Of a stretch of 14,325 nucleotides of DNA, positions 1 through 6,776 are shown in pieces. The notes under the pieces were generated by a model that saw only the letters and a list, made by a program, of their open reading frames with translations, had not been told where the DNA came from and made no database searches. Source of the stretch: an uncultured Fretibacterium sp. (GTDB taxonomy: Bacteria; Synergistota; Synergistia; Synergistales; Aminobacteriaceae). A program made the translations under genes and the position numbers. Position 1 is the first letter of the stretch. The number at the start of each line of letters is the position of its first letter. Location of the stretch: assembly GCF_938030725.1 (NCBI RefSeq), contig NZ_CALHIQ010000038.1, forward strand, positions 1 to 14,325, given 5' to 3'.

Positions 1-27
1 TACGGTTGACGGTTCTTAACGACTTAA

Positions 28-62
28 TCAGTGTTTCCCTAAGGCGATTTAGGAAACGCTGG
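28..62. repeat. Imperfect inverted repeat (hairpin) upstream of nadE
   Basis: Left arm GTGTTTCC-C-TAA (31-42) pairs with TTAGGAAACGC (49-59). The stem is about 11 bp with one bulged C (39) and one G-T pair, and can be lengthened slightly at the base through A30-T60 and C29-G61. The loop is about 6 bases. No T-run follows, so it is not a standard intrinsic terminator. It could be the 3' end structure of an upstream transcript, a REP-like element or an operator. It lies about 40 bases before the TATAAT box of nadE. Confidence 0.5.
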
Positions 63-76
63 CCGCGCCACTGCGG

Positions 77-106
77 TTCCGAAAGGGGGGCGAGGTGCGC
101 TATAAT
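77..106 (+). promoter_or_regulatory. Putative sigma-70-type promoter for nadE
   Basis: A perfect TATAAT lies at 101-106 in otherwise GC-rich DNA. The best -35 with an 18-base spacer is TTCCGA (77-82), which matches TTGACA at only three positions. The call therefore rests on the -10 box. Transcription would start near 113 and leave a leader of about 70 nt. That leader contains a short hairpin CGGCA-GCC-TGCCG at 111-123. I see no recognisable NAD-pathway regulator site. Confidence 0.5.
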
Positions 107-184
107 GAAACGGCAGCCTGCCGCCGCGCCCTTGAGGGGCCGGCGCCTCTGTCGAGGAAGGGCTGAGTTGGGGAGGCGTTTCTC

Positions 185-925
185 TTGCGGATTCGCGATG
201 CGGACAAGGTGACGGCGTTCATAGAGCAGTGGATGAAGGAGCAGGTGGTCGGGGCCGGGGCGCGGGGGATCGCGGTGGGCCTTTCGGGCGGCGTCGATTC
301 CGCCGTGGCGGCCGCCCTGGGCCGCAGGGCCTTCGGGCGGGACATGCTGGCCGTCATCATGCCCTGCCACAGCCTTCCCGGCGACGCGGCGGACGCCCTT
401 CTCGTGGCCGAGGCGCTCGACATCCCCCACAAGACGGTGAACCTCACCGCCGCTTACGACGCGCTGGTCCTGGCGATGAAAGGAGCGGGCGTGGAGCCGA
501 CGAGGGAAGCGGGGGCAAACCTCAAGGCGCGGCTACGCATGAGCACGCTCTACGCAGCGGCCCAGACGCTGTCGCTGCTCGTCTGCGGGACCAGCAACCG
601 CTCGGAGTACGAAACGGGGTACTTCACGAAGTTCGGGGACTCGGCGGCGGACCTGCTGCCCCTGGCGGACCTCCTGAAGTGTGAGGTGCGCGCCGCAGCC
701 CGCGCCCTGGGCGTCCCGGAGCGCATCGTCGCCAAGGCCCCCAGCGCCGGCTTCTGGGAGGGACAGACGGACGAGGGGGACATGGGCTTCACCTACGACG
801 ACCTGGACCGCTACCTGAGCGACGGGACGACACGGGACGAACCCTTCCGGGAGCGTGTCGAGGCCATGAGGCGCAGGAGCGGGCACAAGCGCCTGCCGGT
901 CCCGATCTGCGTGCCGCGCGTCTGA
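185..925 (+). CDS. nadE: NH3-dependent NAD+ synthetase
   Basis: NadE adenylates the carboxylate of nicotinate adenine dinucleotide and amidates it with ammonia to give NAD+, the last step of NAD synthesis in the cytoplasm. The 246-aa protein has the ATP-pyrophosphatase P-loop SGGVDS (residues 34-39), the family block NLKARLRM (112-119), GTSNRSE (135-141) and the C-terminal substrate loop PSAGFWEGQTDEGD (186-199). HKR (234-236) sits near the end. There is no N-terminal nitrilase/glutaminase domain, so this is the short ammonia-using form. The start is TTG at 185 because GGGGAGG (170-176) lies 8 bases upstream and no ATG precedes the conserved N-terminal helix in frame. It appears to form its own unit, separated from yebC by 145 bases that contain a second promoter candidate. 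Confidence 0.93.
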   Translation: MRIRDADKVTAFIEQWMKEQVVGAGARGIAVGLSGGVDSAVAAALGRRAFGRDMLAVIMPCHSLPGDAADALLVAEALDIPHKTVNLTAAYDALVLAMKGAGVEPTREAGANLKARLRMSTLYAAAQTLSLLVCGTSNRSEYETGYFTKFGDSAADLLPLADLLKCEVRAAARALGVPERIVAKAPSAGFWEGQTDEGDMGFTYDDLDRYLSDGTTRDEPFRERVEAMRRRSGHKRLPVPICVPRV

Positions 926-956
926 GGCGACGCGGGCTGAACCGACGCCCTGGGAC

Positions 957-1000
957 TGGATATACGGCAGGTTATAAGATAAAATTTAACCCTTATAAGG
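957..1000 (+). promoter_or_regulatory. Putative promoter with overlapping TTATAAG repeats before yebC
   Basis: TGGATA (957-962), a 17-base spacer and TAAAAT (980-985) match the -35/-10 consensus at 4/6 and 5/6 positions, with a predicted start near 992. TTATAAG occurs in the spacer (972-978) and again, 21 bases later, inside the perfect palindrome CCTTATAAGG (991-1000) at the predicted start site. This AT-rich island stands out from its GC-rich surroundings. The promoter is plausible; an operator role for the repeats is inference. Confidence 0.45.
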
Positions 1001-1032
1001 AGCCGGCCCCCTTGAGAGCTTGAGGGCGGGCT
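1001..1032 (+). repeat. Hairpin in the yebC 5' leader
   Basis: AGCC-G-GCCC (1001-1009) can pair with GGGC-G-GGCT (1024-1032) around one G-G mismatch. The loop contains a CTTGAG direct repeat (1011-1016 and 1019-1024). No T-run follows, so it is not a terminator for nadE. It lies 26 bases ahead of the yebC Shine-Dalgarno sequence and may shape the leader of the long operon. Confidence 0.35.
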
Positions 1033-1058
1033 GGGGTTCAGGATGAAATTCTTTCGAT

Positions 1059-1067
1059 GAGGTGATC
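1059..1067 (+). promoter_or_regulatory. Shine-Dalgarno that fixes the yebC start
   Basis: GAGGTGATC is an extended complement to the 3' end of 16S rRNA and ends 3 bases before TTG 1071; its AGG core ends 8 bases before it. The in-frame GTG at 1062 lies inside this ribosome-binding site and so is unlikely to be the start. Confidence 0.8.
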
Positions 1068-1070
1068 TTT

Positions 1071-1826
1071 TTGTCAGGGCATTCCAAGTGGGCTAACATC
1101 AAGCACCGCAAGGCGGCGCAGGACGCCAAGCGGGGCAACCTTTTTCAGAAGCTGGTGCGGGCGATCATCATCGCGGCGAAGGAGGGCGGCGGTGACCCCG
1201 GCATGAACATGCGGCTCAAGACGGCGATCGAACGGGCCAAGGCCGTCAGCGTCCCTCAGGACAACATCACCCGCGCCATCAAGAGGGGCACGGGCGAGCT
1301 GGGCGACGTGACCTACGAGGAACTGCTCTACGAGGCCTACGGGCCCAGCGGCATCGCGGTGCTCGTCTCCGTGCTGACGGACAACCGGAACCGCACGACG
1401 CCCGAAATCCGCGCGCTCCTGACCCGCAACGGCGGACAGATGGGCGAGTCCGGCAGCGTCGCCTGGATGTTCGACCGCAGGGGCGTCGTTGAGGTGAAGG
1501 GCGAGGGGCTGGACGAGGACGCCCTGATGACCTGCGGTCTGGACGCCGGCATGACGGACATGGAGCCGTCGGGGGAGGGGTACACGCTCTACTGCGAGCC
1601 TGCGGAGCTGGACGCGCTCCACGCGGCCCTTGAGAAGGCGGGCTACGTCGTGGAGAACGCAGAGGTTTCCATGATCGCCAAGACGCCCGTCGAGGTGTCG
1701 GAGGTGGAGGCCGCGCGCAAGGCAGCGCGCCTGATCGACGTCTTGGAGGAGCACGACGACGTCCAGAACGTCTACTCGAACCTCGATATCCCGGACGAGG
1801 TCGCCGCTCAGCTGGACGCGGAGTGA
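1071..1826 (+). CDS. yebC: YebC/TACO1/PmpR family protein
   Basis: This 251-aa protein begins with the near-invariant MSGHSKWANIKHRK, followed by AAQDAKRG, the DPGMNMRL region, PQDNITRAIKRGTGE and the middle-domain block NGGQMGESGSVAWMF. These are YebC hallmarks across all three domains and the length is typical. The family was long annotated as transcriptional regulators (PmpR). More recent work on bacterial YebC and mitochondrial TACO1 places members on the ribosome, easing translation of polyproline stretches; which role applies here is not visible. TTG at 1071 is chosen because it gives the canonical N-terminus and lies correctly spaced from GAGGTGATC. Its TGA overlaps the ruvC ATG by one base (TGATG), implying coupled translation. 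The neighbouring SpoIID-like protein and FtsK both carry proline-rich stretches. Confidence 0.95.
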   Translation: MSGHSKWANIKHRKAAQDAKRGNLFQKLVRAIIIAAKEGGGDPGMNMRLKTAIERAKAVSVPQDNITRAIKRGTGELGDVTYEELLYEAYGPSGIAVLVSVLTDNRNRTTPEIRALLTRNGGQMGESGSVAWMFDRRGVVEVKGEGLDEDALMTCGLDAGMTDMEPSGEGYTLYCEPAELDALHAALEKAGYVVENAEVSMIAKTPVEVSEVEAARKAARLIDVLEEHDDVQNVYSNLDIPDEVAAQLDAE

Positions 1827-2341
1827 TGGCGCCGTCGGGCGAGAGGGTCTGTCTTGGGGTGGACCCTGGCCTGGCGCGGGTGGGGTACGGCGCCGTCGCC
1901 CGGAGCGGCTCGCGCTTTCGAGCCCTGGACTACGGGTGCATTGAAACCAGCCCGAAGCTGTCCTTCATGCAGCGCATCCTGCAGATCTATGCCAAGTTGG
2001 GGGAACAGCTTGAACGCTGCGCCCCCGCTTTTATGTCCGTGGAGCGCCTCTTCTTCGGCCACAACGCCACGACGGCGGAGTTCGTCTGGCAGGCGCGGGG
2101 CGTGGTGATGCTCCTGGCGGCCCAGCGGGGCCTGCCGGTCGTCGAGCCGAAGCCGAACCAGATCAAGCTGGCCGTCTGCGGCACGGGGGGGGCGGACAAG
2201 CAGCAGGTCCAGCGGATGACCCAGCGCTTCCTGGGGCTTGACCGGGTCCCTTCGCCGGACGACACGGCGGACGCCCTGGCGGCCGCCATCACCGGCTTCG
2301 CGCTCATGCGGGACGCGGAACTGAGGACGGTCGGGGCATGA
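1826..2341 (+). CDS. ruvC: Holliday junction resolvase RuvC
   Basis: RuvC is the dimeric Mg2+-dependent endonuclease that cuts Holliday junctions symmetrically in complex with RuvAB. The 171-aa sequence shows the RNase H-fold acids: D13 in GVDPG, E73 in SVERLFF, and D146 and D149 in PDDTADALAAAI. These match E. coli D7, E66, D138 and D141 in order and spacing. NATTAEFVWQARG (80-92) and EPKPNQIKLAVCGTGGADKQQV are also typical. After the last acid the sequence reads ITGF where many RuvCs have ITH. ATG 1826 overlaps the yebC stop; GTG 1823, one codon earlier, is a possible alternative. A 49-base gap separates it from ruvA. Confidence 0.95.
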   Translation: MAPSGERVCLGVDPGLARVGYGAVARSGSRFRALDYGCIETSPKLSFMQRILQIYAKLGEQLERCAPAFMSVERLFFGHNATTAEFVWQARGVVMLLAAQRGLPVVEPKPNQIKLAVCGTGGADKQQVQRMTQRFLGLDRVPSPDDTADALAAAITGFALMRDAELRTVGA

Positions 2342-2390
2342 GGTCGGGGAACCATAGGCCACTGGTCGGACGCCCCCTGAAGGTTGGGTC

Positions 2391-3002
2391 ATGATCCGGT
2401 CCCTGACGGGCGTCGTCCTCGGCGTTTCGGAGATGTCGGTCCTGCTGGATGTGAACGGGCTTGGATTCGACCTCCTCTGCACACGGGCCGCCGCCGCGCT
2501 GTGCTCTGCCGGGCAGAGGGTGAGGCTCACGACCTACCTCCAGATATCAGAAGCTGGCGCGGCGCTCTACGGATTTGCCTCGGAGCGCGAGCGGGAGCTC
2601 TTTCTGAAGGTCGTGGCGATCAAGGGCGTCGGTGGCAGGACGGGGATGGCCATCCTCTCCGCGCTCTCGGTGGACGAGGTGCTGCGGGCCGTTTCCCTGG
2701 CGGACGTCGCGACCTTCACCCGTGCGCCGGGCGTTGGGAAGAAGACGGCGGAGCGGCTGTGCTTCGAGCTGCGGTCCCTCCTGCCTGACGGGCTGATCCA
2801 GTCCGCAGCCCAGGGGGAGAGTGCACCGAGCCGGACCGCCGACACGGTGGCGGAGGCCCTCGTGGGGCTGGGCTTTACGCAGGCGGATGCAGCCTCCGTC
2901 CTGACGCTGCTGCGCGCCGCACAGGGGGAGGTGTTTGACGGGCTGGATGCGGAAACGCTCTTGAAGCTTGCCCTGAGAGAACTGCACAGAGGAGGCCGTT
3001 AG
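2391..3002 (+). CDS. ruvA: Holliday junction DNA helicase subunit RuvA
   Basis: RuvA tetramers grip the four-way junction and load RuvB rings for branch migration. The 203 residues show the N-terminal OB domain (1-62, opening MIRSLTGVV and containing LDVNGLGFDL). Two helix-hairpin-helix motifs follow at 70-89 (AIKGVGGRTGMAIL) and 109-128 (RAPGVGKKTAERL), then a linker rich in small residues. The RuvB-binding domain III is at about 147-200. The junction-centre loop reads SEAG (53-56) where E. coli has REDA, so the first acid of the acidic pin is kept and the second is alanine. ATG 2391 is supported by GAAGG at 2379-2383. AGAGGAGG for ruvB lies inside the 3' end of this gene. Confidence 0.95.
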   Translation: MIRSLTGVVLGVSEMSVLLDVNGLGFDLLCTRAAAALCSAGQRVRLTTYLQISEAGAALYGFASERERELFLKVVAIKGVGGRTGMAILSALSVDEVLRAVSLADVATFTRAPGVGKKTAERLCFELRSLLPDGLIQSAAQGESAPSRTADTVAEALVGLGFTQADAASVLTLLRAAQGEVFDGLDAETLLKLALRELHRGGR

Positions 3003-3004
3003 CG

Positions 3005-4081
3005 ATGTCCGAGGACGCGAGAACCCCCATCGAGGCGGAGGACGAGGGGCGTTTTTTCTCCTCTCCGCGCGCTGCGGAGGACGCCACCGTCCGCCCGCGC
3101 GCTCTTGTGGACTTCATCGGCCAGGAGAGGGTGCGCGAGAAGCTGCGCATCTATATCGACGCGGCCCGGGGCCGGGGCGAACCCTTGGACCACGTCCTCT
3201 TCTATGGCCCTCCCGGTCTGGGCAAGACGACGCTGGCGGAGATCATCGCCCAGGAGATGGGAGGGCAGCTTCGCAAGACGACCGGCCCGGCCCTGGAGCG
3301 GGCGGGGGACCTCGCCGCCATCGTTTCCAACCTTGAGGCCAACGACGTCCTCTTCATCGACGAGATCCACAGCATGCCGCGCCAGGTGGAGGAGATCCTC
3401 TACCCCGCCATGGAGGATTTTGAGCTGCACATCGTCGTGGGCAAGGGCCCCCTGGCCAAGACTATCGGCCTCGCCCTGCCGCGCTTCACGCTCTGCGGGG
3501 CCACCACGCGGCTGGGCCTTCTGACCTCGCCCCTGAGGGCGCGCTTCGGCATCGTGGAGCAGCTTTCACTCTACACGGAGCAGGAGCTGGCCCGCATCGT
3601 CCTGCGGGCCGCCGGGGTGCTCGACATACGCATCGCGGGGGACGCCGCGGTCGAGATCGCCCGCCGGGCGCGGGGGACGCCGCGGGTGGTGCTGAAGCTT
3701 CTGAGGCGGGTCCGCGACGTGGCCGCCGTCAAGGGGACGGGAGAGATCGATGCGGACATTGCGGGCCGGGCCATGGACATGCTGGACATCGACGCGGAGG
3801 GCATGGACGAGGGGGACCGCCAGATCCTGAGAGCGGTCGTCGAGCGCTTTGACGGCGGCCCTGTAGGGCTGGGGACCATTGCGGCGGCCATCAACGAGGA
3901 ACCTCAGACCATCGAGGACATCTACGAGCCCTACCTGATCCAGAAGGGGTTTCTTGAGAGGACGCCGCGGGGGCGGCGGGCCACGTCCAACGCCTACGCC
4001 TACCTTGGGTGTCCCATGAGGCGGCGGCCGGACGAGGAACTGCGCCTTCCCTTCGGGGCGGAACAGGAGGAGGACCAATGA
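3005..4081 (+). CDS. ruvB: Holliday junction branch migration ATPase RuvB
   Basis: RuvB is the AAA+ hexameric motor that pumps DNA through the RuvA-junction complex. In 358 aa it shows Walker A GPPGLGKTT (68-76), Walker B DVLFIDE (114-120), sensor 1 GATTR (165-169) and the SPLRARFG segment (175-182). Sensor 2 is RGTPR in a helix ending LLRRVRD (223-238). The C-terminal winged-helix domain has GGPVGLGTIAAAINEE and LERTPRGR (317-324). The protein ends in a short acidic tail, EQEEDQ, whose codons also supply AGGAGGAGG for the next gene. The start lies 2 bases after the ruvA stop and is preceded by AGAGGAGG. A 4-base ATGA overlap joins it to the SpoIID-like gene. Confidence 0.96.
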   Translation: MSEDARTPIEAEDEGRFFSSPRAAEDATVRPRALVDFIGQERVREKLRIYIDAARGRGEPLDHVLFYGPPGLGKTTLAEIIAQEMGGQLRKTTGPALERAGDLAAIVSNLEANDVLFIDEIHSMPRQVEEILYPAMEDFELHIVVGKGPLAKTIGLALPRFTLCGATTRLGLLTSPLRARFGIVEQLSLYTEQELARIVLRAAGVLDIRIAGDAAVEIARRARGTPRVVLKLLRRVRDVAAVKGTGEIDADIAGRAMDMLDIDAEGMDEGDRQILRAVVERFDGGPVGLGTIAAAINEEPQTIEDIYEPYLIQKGFLERTPRGRRATSNAYAYLGCPMRRRPDEELRLPFGAEQEEDQ

Positions 4082-5562
4082 CCGGAAACGCTGTGCAGGG
4101 GGCGGGCGGGGTGTCGCCCGCCCTGACGAGGCCCCTGCGGCTGTGGGGGCTTCTGGCCCTGTTGCTTCTGGCACAGCTTCCGACGAGGGCGGAGGCGCGG
4201 GACATCTACGTCCGCCTCTCCGCCGCGGGGAGTTACACCGTGGCCTCGGACGGGGCGATGATGCTGGTGGACGGCGGAGGCAAGGCTCATCCGCTGGGGA
4301 ACCCTGCGGCCCTGCGAGTCGCCGGCGGACGGCTCCTGGCCGGAAAGGCGGCCTTTGCGCTGCCGATCCGGATAACCGGCGGAGGGCTCATGCGCTTCAA
4401 CAACCGGCGTTATCGCGGCGCCTTCCTGATCACGAGCCGGGGCCTTCTGAACGTTCTGGACCTGGAGGACTACCTGCGGGGGGTGCTGCCCGCCGAGGTA
4501 GGGGCCTCCTGGCCCATGGAGGCGCTGAGGGTGCAGGCGATCATCTCCCGAACCTACGCGCTGCGGCAGAGCCTGGCCCGCGCCAGCCGGGGTTATGACG
4601 TCACCGACACCGTCGCCGACCAGGTCTACAGGGGAGCGGGGGTTGAAACGGCGGCGACCAATCAGGCGGTGGCCAGCACGGAGCGCGAGATACTGACCTA
4701 CGGAAGCGAGCTGGCCTTCACGCCCTTCCACTCCGACAGCGGCGGACATACGGCGAACAACGCCGACGTCTGGGGAAGGGCCCTGCCCTACCTTGCCGGC
4801 GTACGGGAGCCCGTCGCCTACACCTCGCCCAACGCCTCCTGGTCGGTCCGGATACCGAGGGGCAGCATCGAGGCCGCCCTGGCGAGGATCAAGGCCGGCG
4901 TCGGGGCTCTTTCGGAGGTTCGGGTCGTCAACGTCGATAAGGGCGGGCGGGCTACGGCGCTGACCTTCACCGGCAGCCGGGGAACGAGCTCGGTAAAGGC
5001 CAGCCAGTTTCGGACGGCCATAGGACCCAACCTCCTGAAGAGCACCATGTTGACGTCACGGGCGGGGACTCCGCCCGTAACGCCGCAGCCACAGCCGGTG
5101 ACACCGCAGGAAAGCCGTCCCGCGCCCGTGGATGGACGGCCGCTCCCCCCCGTCCCCACGTCGAGGGACCCCATGACGTTTGCTCAGGAAAAGCGCCTGG
5201 CGCAGATGACGGCGGACGGCGTCTTTACGACGTCGGAGTTGGTGGACATGCTCTCCAACCCGAACAAGAAGAAGGGCTACTTCTACATCGGCCTTCAGCG
5301 GACGGGCGGCAGCGCGCCGGCCCCACAGCCCGTACGGAAGCCCGCCCCCGTCGCGCCTGCTACGCCTGTCGCGCCGGTCGTGAGGGGCGGCGGCTTCACC
5401 GTGGCGCGGGAAGGGGACACCTTCGTCTTTTGCGGCAGAGGGTGGGGGCACGGCGTGGGGCTTTCCCAGTGGGGGAGCCTGACGCTGGCGAAGAACGGCT
5501 GGAAGGGCGAACGCATCCTGATGCATTACTACCCGGGGACGGAGGTCAAACGCTACCGATGA
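4078..5562 (+). CDS. SpoIID/LytB-like peptidoglycan lytic transglycosylase with split domain
   Basis: The SpoIID family cleaves glycan strands, with a preference for strands lacking stem peptides. Residues 17-40 form a basic-hydrophobic signal segment ending TRAEA, so export is likely. The SpoIID core follows: LEDYLRGVLPAEVGASWP (129-146), with E140 at the catalytic glutamate position, EALRVQAIISRTYAL (148-162), and FHSDSGGHT (217-225). The family's terminal GRGWGHGVGLSQWG (453-466) lies far downstream, after a Pro-rich insert of about 110-120 residues (from about 328 to 446) that also holds a non-repetitive block (364-408). ATG 4078 is chosen because it overlaps the ruvB stop and follows AGGAGGAGG; the in-frame GTG at 4009 lies deep in ruvB. 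Nothing points to sporulation here, so a vegetative wall role is inferred, with MltG three genes on. Confidence 0.88.
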   Translation: MTGNAVQGAGGVSPALTRPLRLWGLLALLLLAQLPTRAEARDIYVRLSAAGSYTVASDGAMMLVDGGGKAHPLGNPAALRVAGGRLLAGKAAFALPIRITGGGLMRFNNRRYRGAFLITSRGLLNVLDLEDYLRGVLPAEVGASWPMEALRVQAIISRTYALRQSLARASRGYDVTDTVADQVYRGAGVETAATNQAVASTEREILTYGSELAFTPFHSDSGGHTANNADVWGRALPYLAGVREPVAYTSPNASWSVRIPRGSIEAALARIKAGVGALSEVRVVNVDKGGRATALTFTGSRGTSSVKASQFRTAIGPNLLKSTMLTSRAGTPPVTPQPQPVTPQESRPAPVDGRPLPPVPTSRDPMTFAQEKRLAQMTADGVFTTSELVDMLSNPNKKKGYFYIGLQRTGGSAPAPQPVRKPAPVAPATPVAPVVRGGGFTVAREGDTFVFCGRGWGHGVGLSQWGSLTLAKNGWKGERILMHYYPGTEVKRYR

Positions 5563-6707
5563 CGACGATGGCGCCTCTCTTGCCGCTGCCGGGTACGGCT
5601 TCCACGGATCGGATGCCACCCCTTTCCCACGATGCGCTGTTCAGCCTGGAGACCTATGACTATCCCCTCTCCGAGGACCGCATTGCCCAAACCCCTGCGG
5701 AGCCCAGGGATTCGTCGAGGCTGCTGATCTGGGACGTGGGCTCCGACGGGGTGCGGCACTGCCACTTTCGCGACATCCTGGATTTCTTGAGGCCGGAGGA
5801 CCTGCTCGTGCTGAACGACACGCGGGTCCTTCCCGCGCGGCTCTTGGGCAGGCGCGTCCCCGGCGGCGGAGCGGCGGAGGTCCTGCTACTCAGTCCTGCG
5901 TCGCAGGACCTGTGCTGCTGGCGGGCCCTGGTCCGACCTGGCCGGCGTCTGAGGGTCGGGGCGGAGGTGGAGGTGGGGGACCGCGCCCTCAGGATTGAGG
6001 CCTGCGAGGACGACGGGGTGCGGTTGGTGCGCGTGGGGGAGGGCCGTCGGGACGTCTTGAGCTTCCTCGACGCCTTTGGCCACGTGCCGCTCCCTCCTTA
6101 CATTCACAGCGAGGGCGACTGGCGAGAGGCTTATCAGACGGTCTTCGCCCAGCGGGACGGCTCCGTGGCGGCCCCGACGGCCAGCCTGCACTTCACTCCC
6201 GGCCTCCTGGACGCCATCGACGCGATGGGCGTCCATCGGGCCTGGGTGACGCTTCACGTGGGGTTGGGGACCTTCCGCCCAGTCAAGGCGGAGGACATCC
6301 GGGAACACGTCATCCACGAGGAACCCTGCGAGGTCCCGGAGGAGACGGTGTGGGCCGTGCGAGAGTGCCGGCGGCGGGGAGGGCGCGTCATCGCCTCCGG
6401 GACCACCGTCGTGCGAACGCTGGAATCCATGACCGCTGGAGGCGGAGAGGTCCGTTCGGGCCTCATGGACACGGGCCTGTACATCTATCCGGGCTTCGAG
6501 TTTCAGGTGGTGGACGCCATGATCACGAACTTCCACCTTCCAAAAAGCTCCCTGTTGATGCTGGTCGCGGCCTTTGCAGCGAACCTGGGTGGCTTCAAGG
6601 GGCGGGAGGAGCGGGCGGTGGCCCGGCTGCTCTCCGTCTACAAGGCGGCGATGGAGGCGGGATACCGCTTTTTTTCCTTCGGAGATGCCATGTTCATACA
6701 GCGCTGA
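5559..6707 (+). CDS. queA: tRNA preQ1(34) S-adenosylmethionine ribosyltransferase-isomerase
   Basis: QueA transfers and isomerises the ribosyl group of SAM onto preQ1 at wobble position 34, forming epoxyqueuosine in GUN-anticodon tRNAs. Family blocks are intact: YDYPLSEDRIAQTP (33-46), LVLNDTRVLPARL (83-95), GSVAAPTASLHFTP (201-214), HVGLGTFRPV (233-242), GTTVVRTLES (281-290), TNFHLPKSSLLMLVAAF (323-339) and YRFFSFGDAM (369-378). ATG 5559 overlaps the upstream stop as ATGA and has GGAGGT at 5541-5546, giving 382 aa. A start at ATG 5613 would give 364 aa, closer to E. coli's 356, so the first 18 residues are uncertain. QueA often sits beside tgt and ruvAB; tgt is not in this window. Confidence 0.95.
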   Translation: MTTMAPLLPLPGTASTDRMPPLSHDALFSLETYDYPLSEDRIAQTPAEPRDSSRLLIWDVGSDGVRHCHFRDILDFLRPEDLLVLNDTRVLPARLLGRRVPGGGAAEVLLLSPASQDLCCWRALVRPGRRLRVGAEVEVGDRALRIEACEDDGVRLVRVGEGRRDVLSFLDAFGHVPLPPYIHSEGDWREAYQTVFAQRDGSVAAPTASLHFTPGLLDAIDAMGVHRAWVTLHVGLGTFRPVKAEDIREHVIHEEPCEVPEETVWAVRECRRRGGRVIASGTTVVRTLESMTAGGGEVRSGLMDTGLYIYPGFEFQVVDAMITNFHLPKSSLLMLVAAFAANLGGFKGREERAVARLLSVYKAAMEAGYRFFSFGDAMFIQR

Positions 6708-6721
6708 GGCGCTACGGCGCC
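6708..6721 (+). repeat. UNCG-type mini-hairpin in the queA-mltG gap
   Basis: GGCGC-TACG-GCGCC starts on the base after the queA stop codon. In RNA this is a 5-bp GC stem with a UACG tetraloop closed by C-G, the very stable UNCG class. There is no T-run, so it is not an intrinsic terminator. It might act as a 3' stability or processing element between queA and mltG. Confidence 0.5.
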
Positions 6722-6776
6722 GGGCCTTTGGCGCGGACAGGGCATGGATTATGAAAGTACAAGGTGCGGATGGACA

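Noticed and set aside
4009..4077. GTG 4009 as the start of the SpoIID-like protein
   Set aside because: It would overlap ruvB by 73 bases and put 23 hydrophilic residues before the signal segment; ATG 4078 has an ATGA overlap and AGGAGGAGG.
5430..5558. Upstream extension of queA into the SpoIID-like gene
   Set aside because: It would overlap the conserved GWGHGVG-coding region by 133 bases and adds residues with no QueA similarity.
6669..6675. T7 run near the end of queA as a programmed frameshift site
   Set aside because: The frame continues normally into the conserved YRFFSFGDAMFI C-terminus, so no frameshift is needed to explain the gene.
6744..6776. ATG 6744 as the start of mltG
   Set aside because: It has no clear Shine-Dalgarno, while ATG 6777 is preceded by AAGGTG and gives a normal short cytoplasmic tail before the membrane helix; it remains possible.
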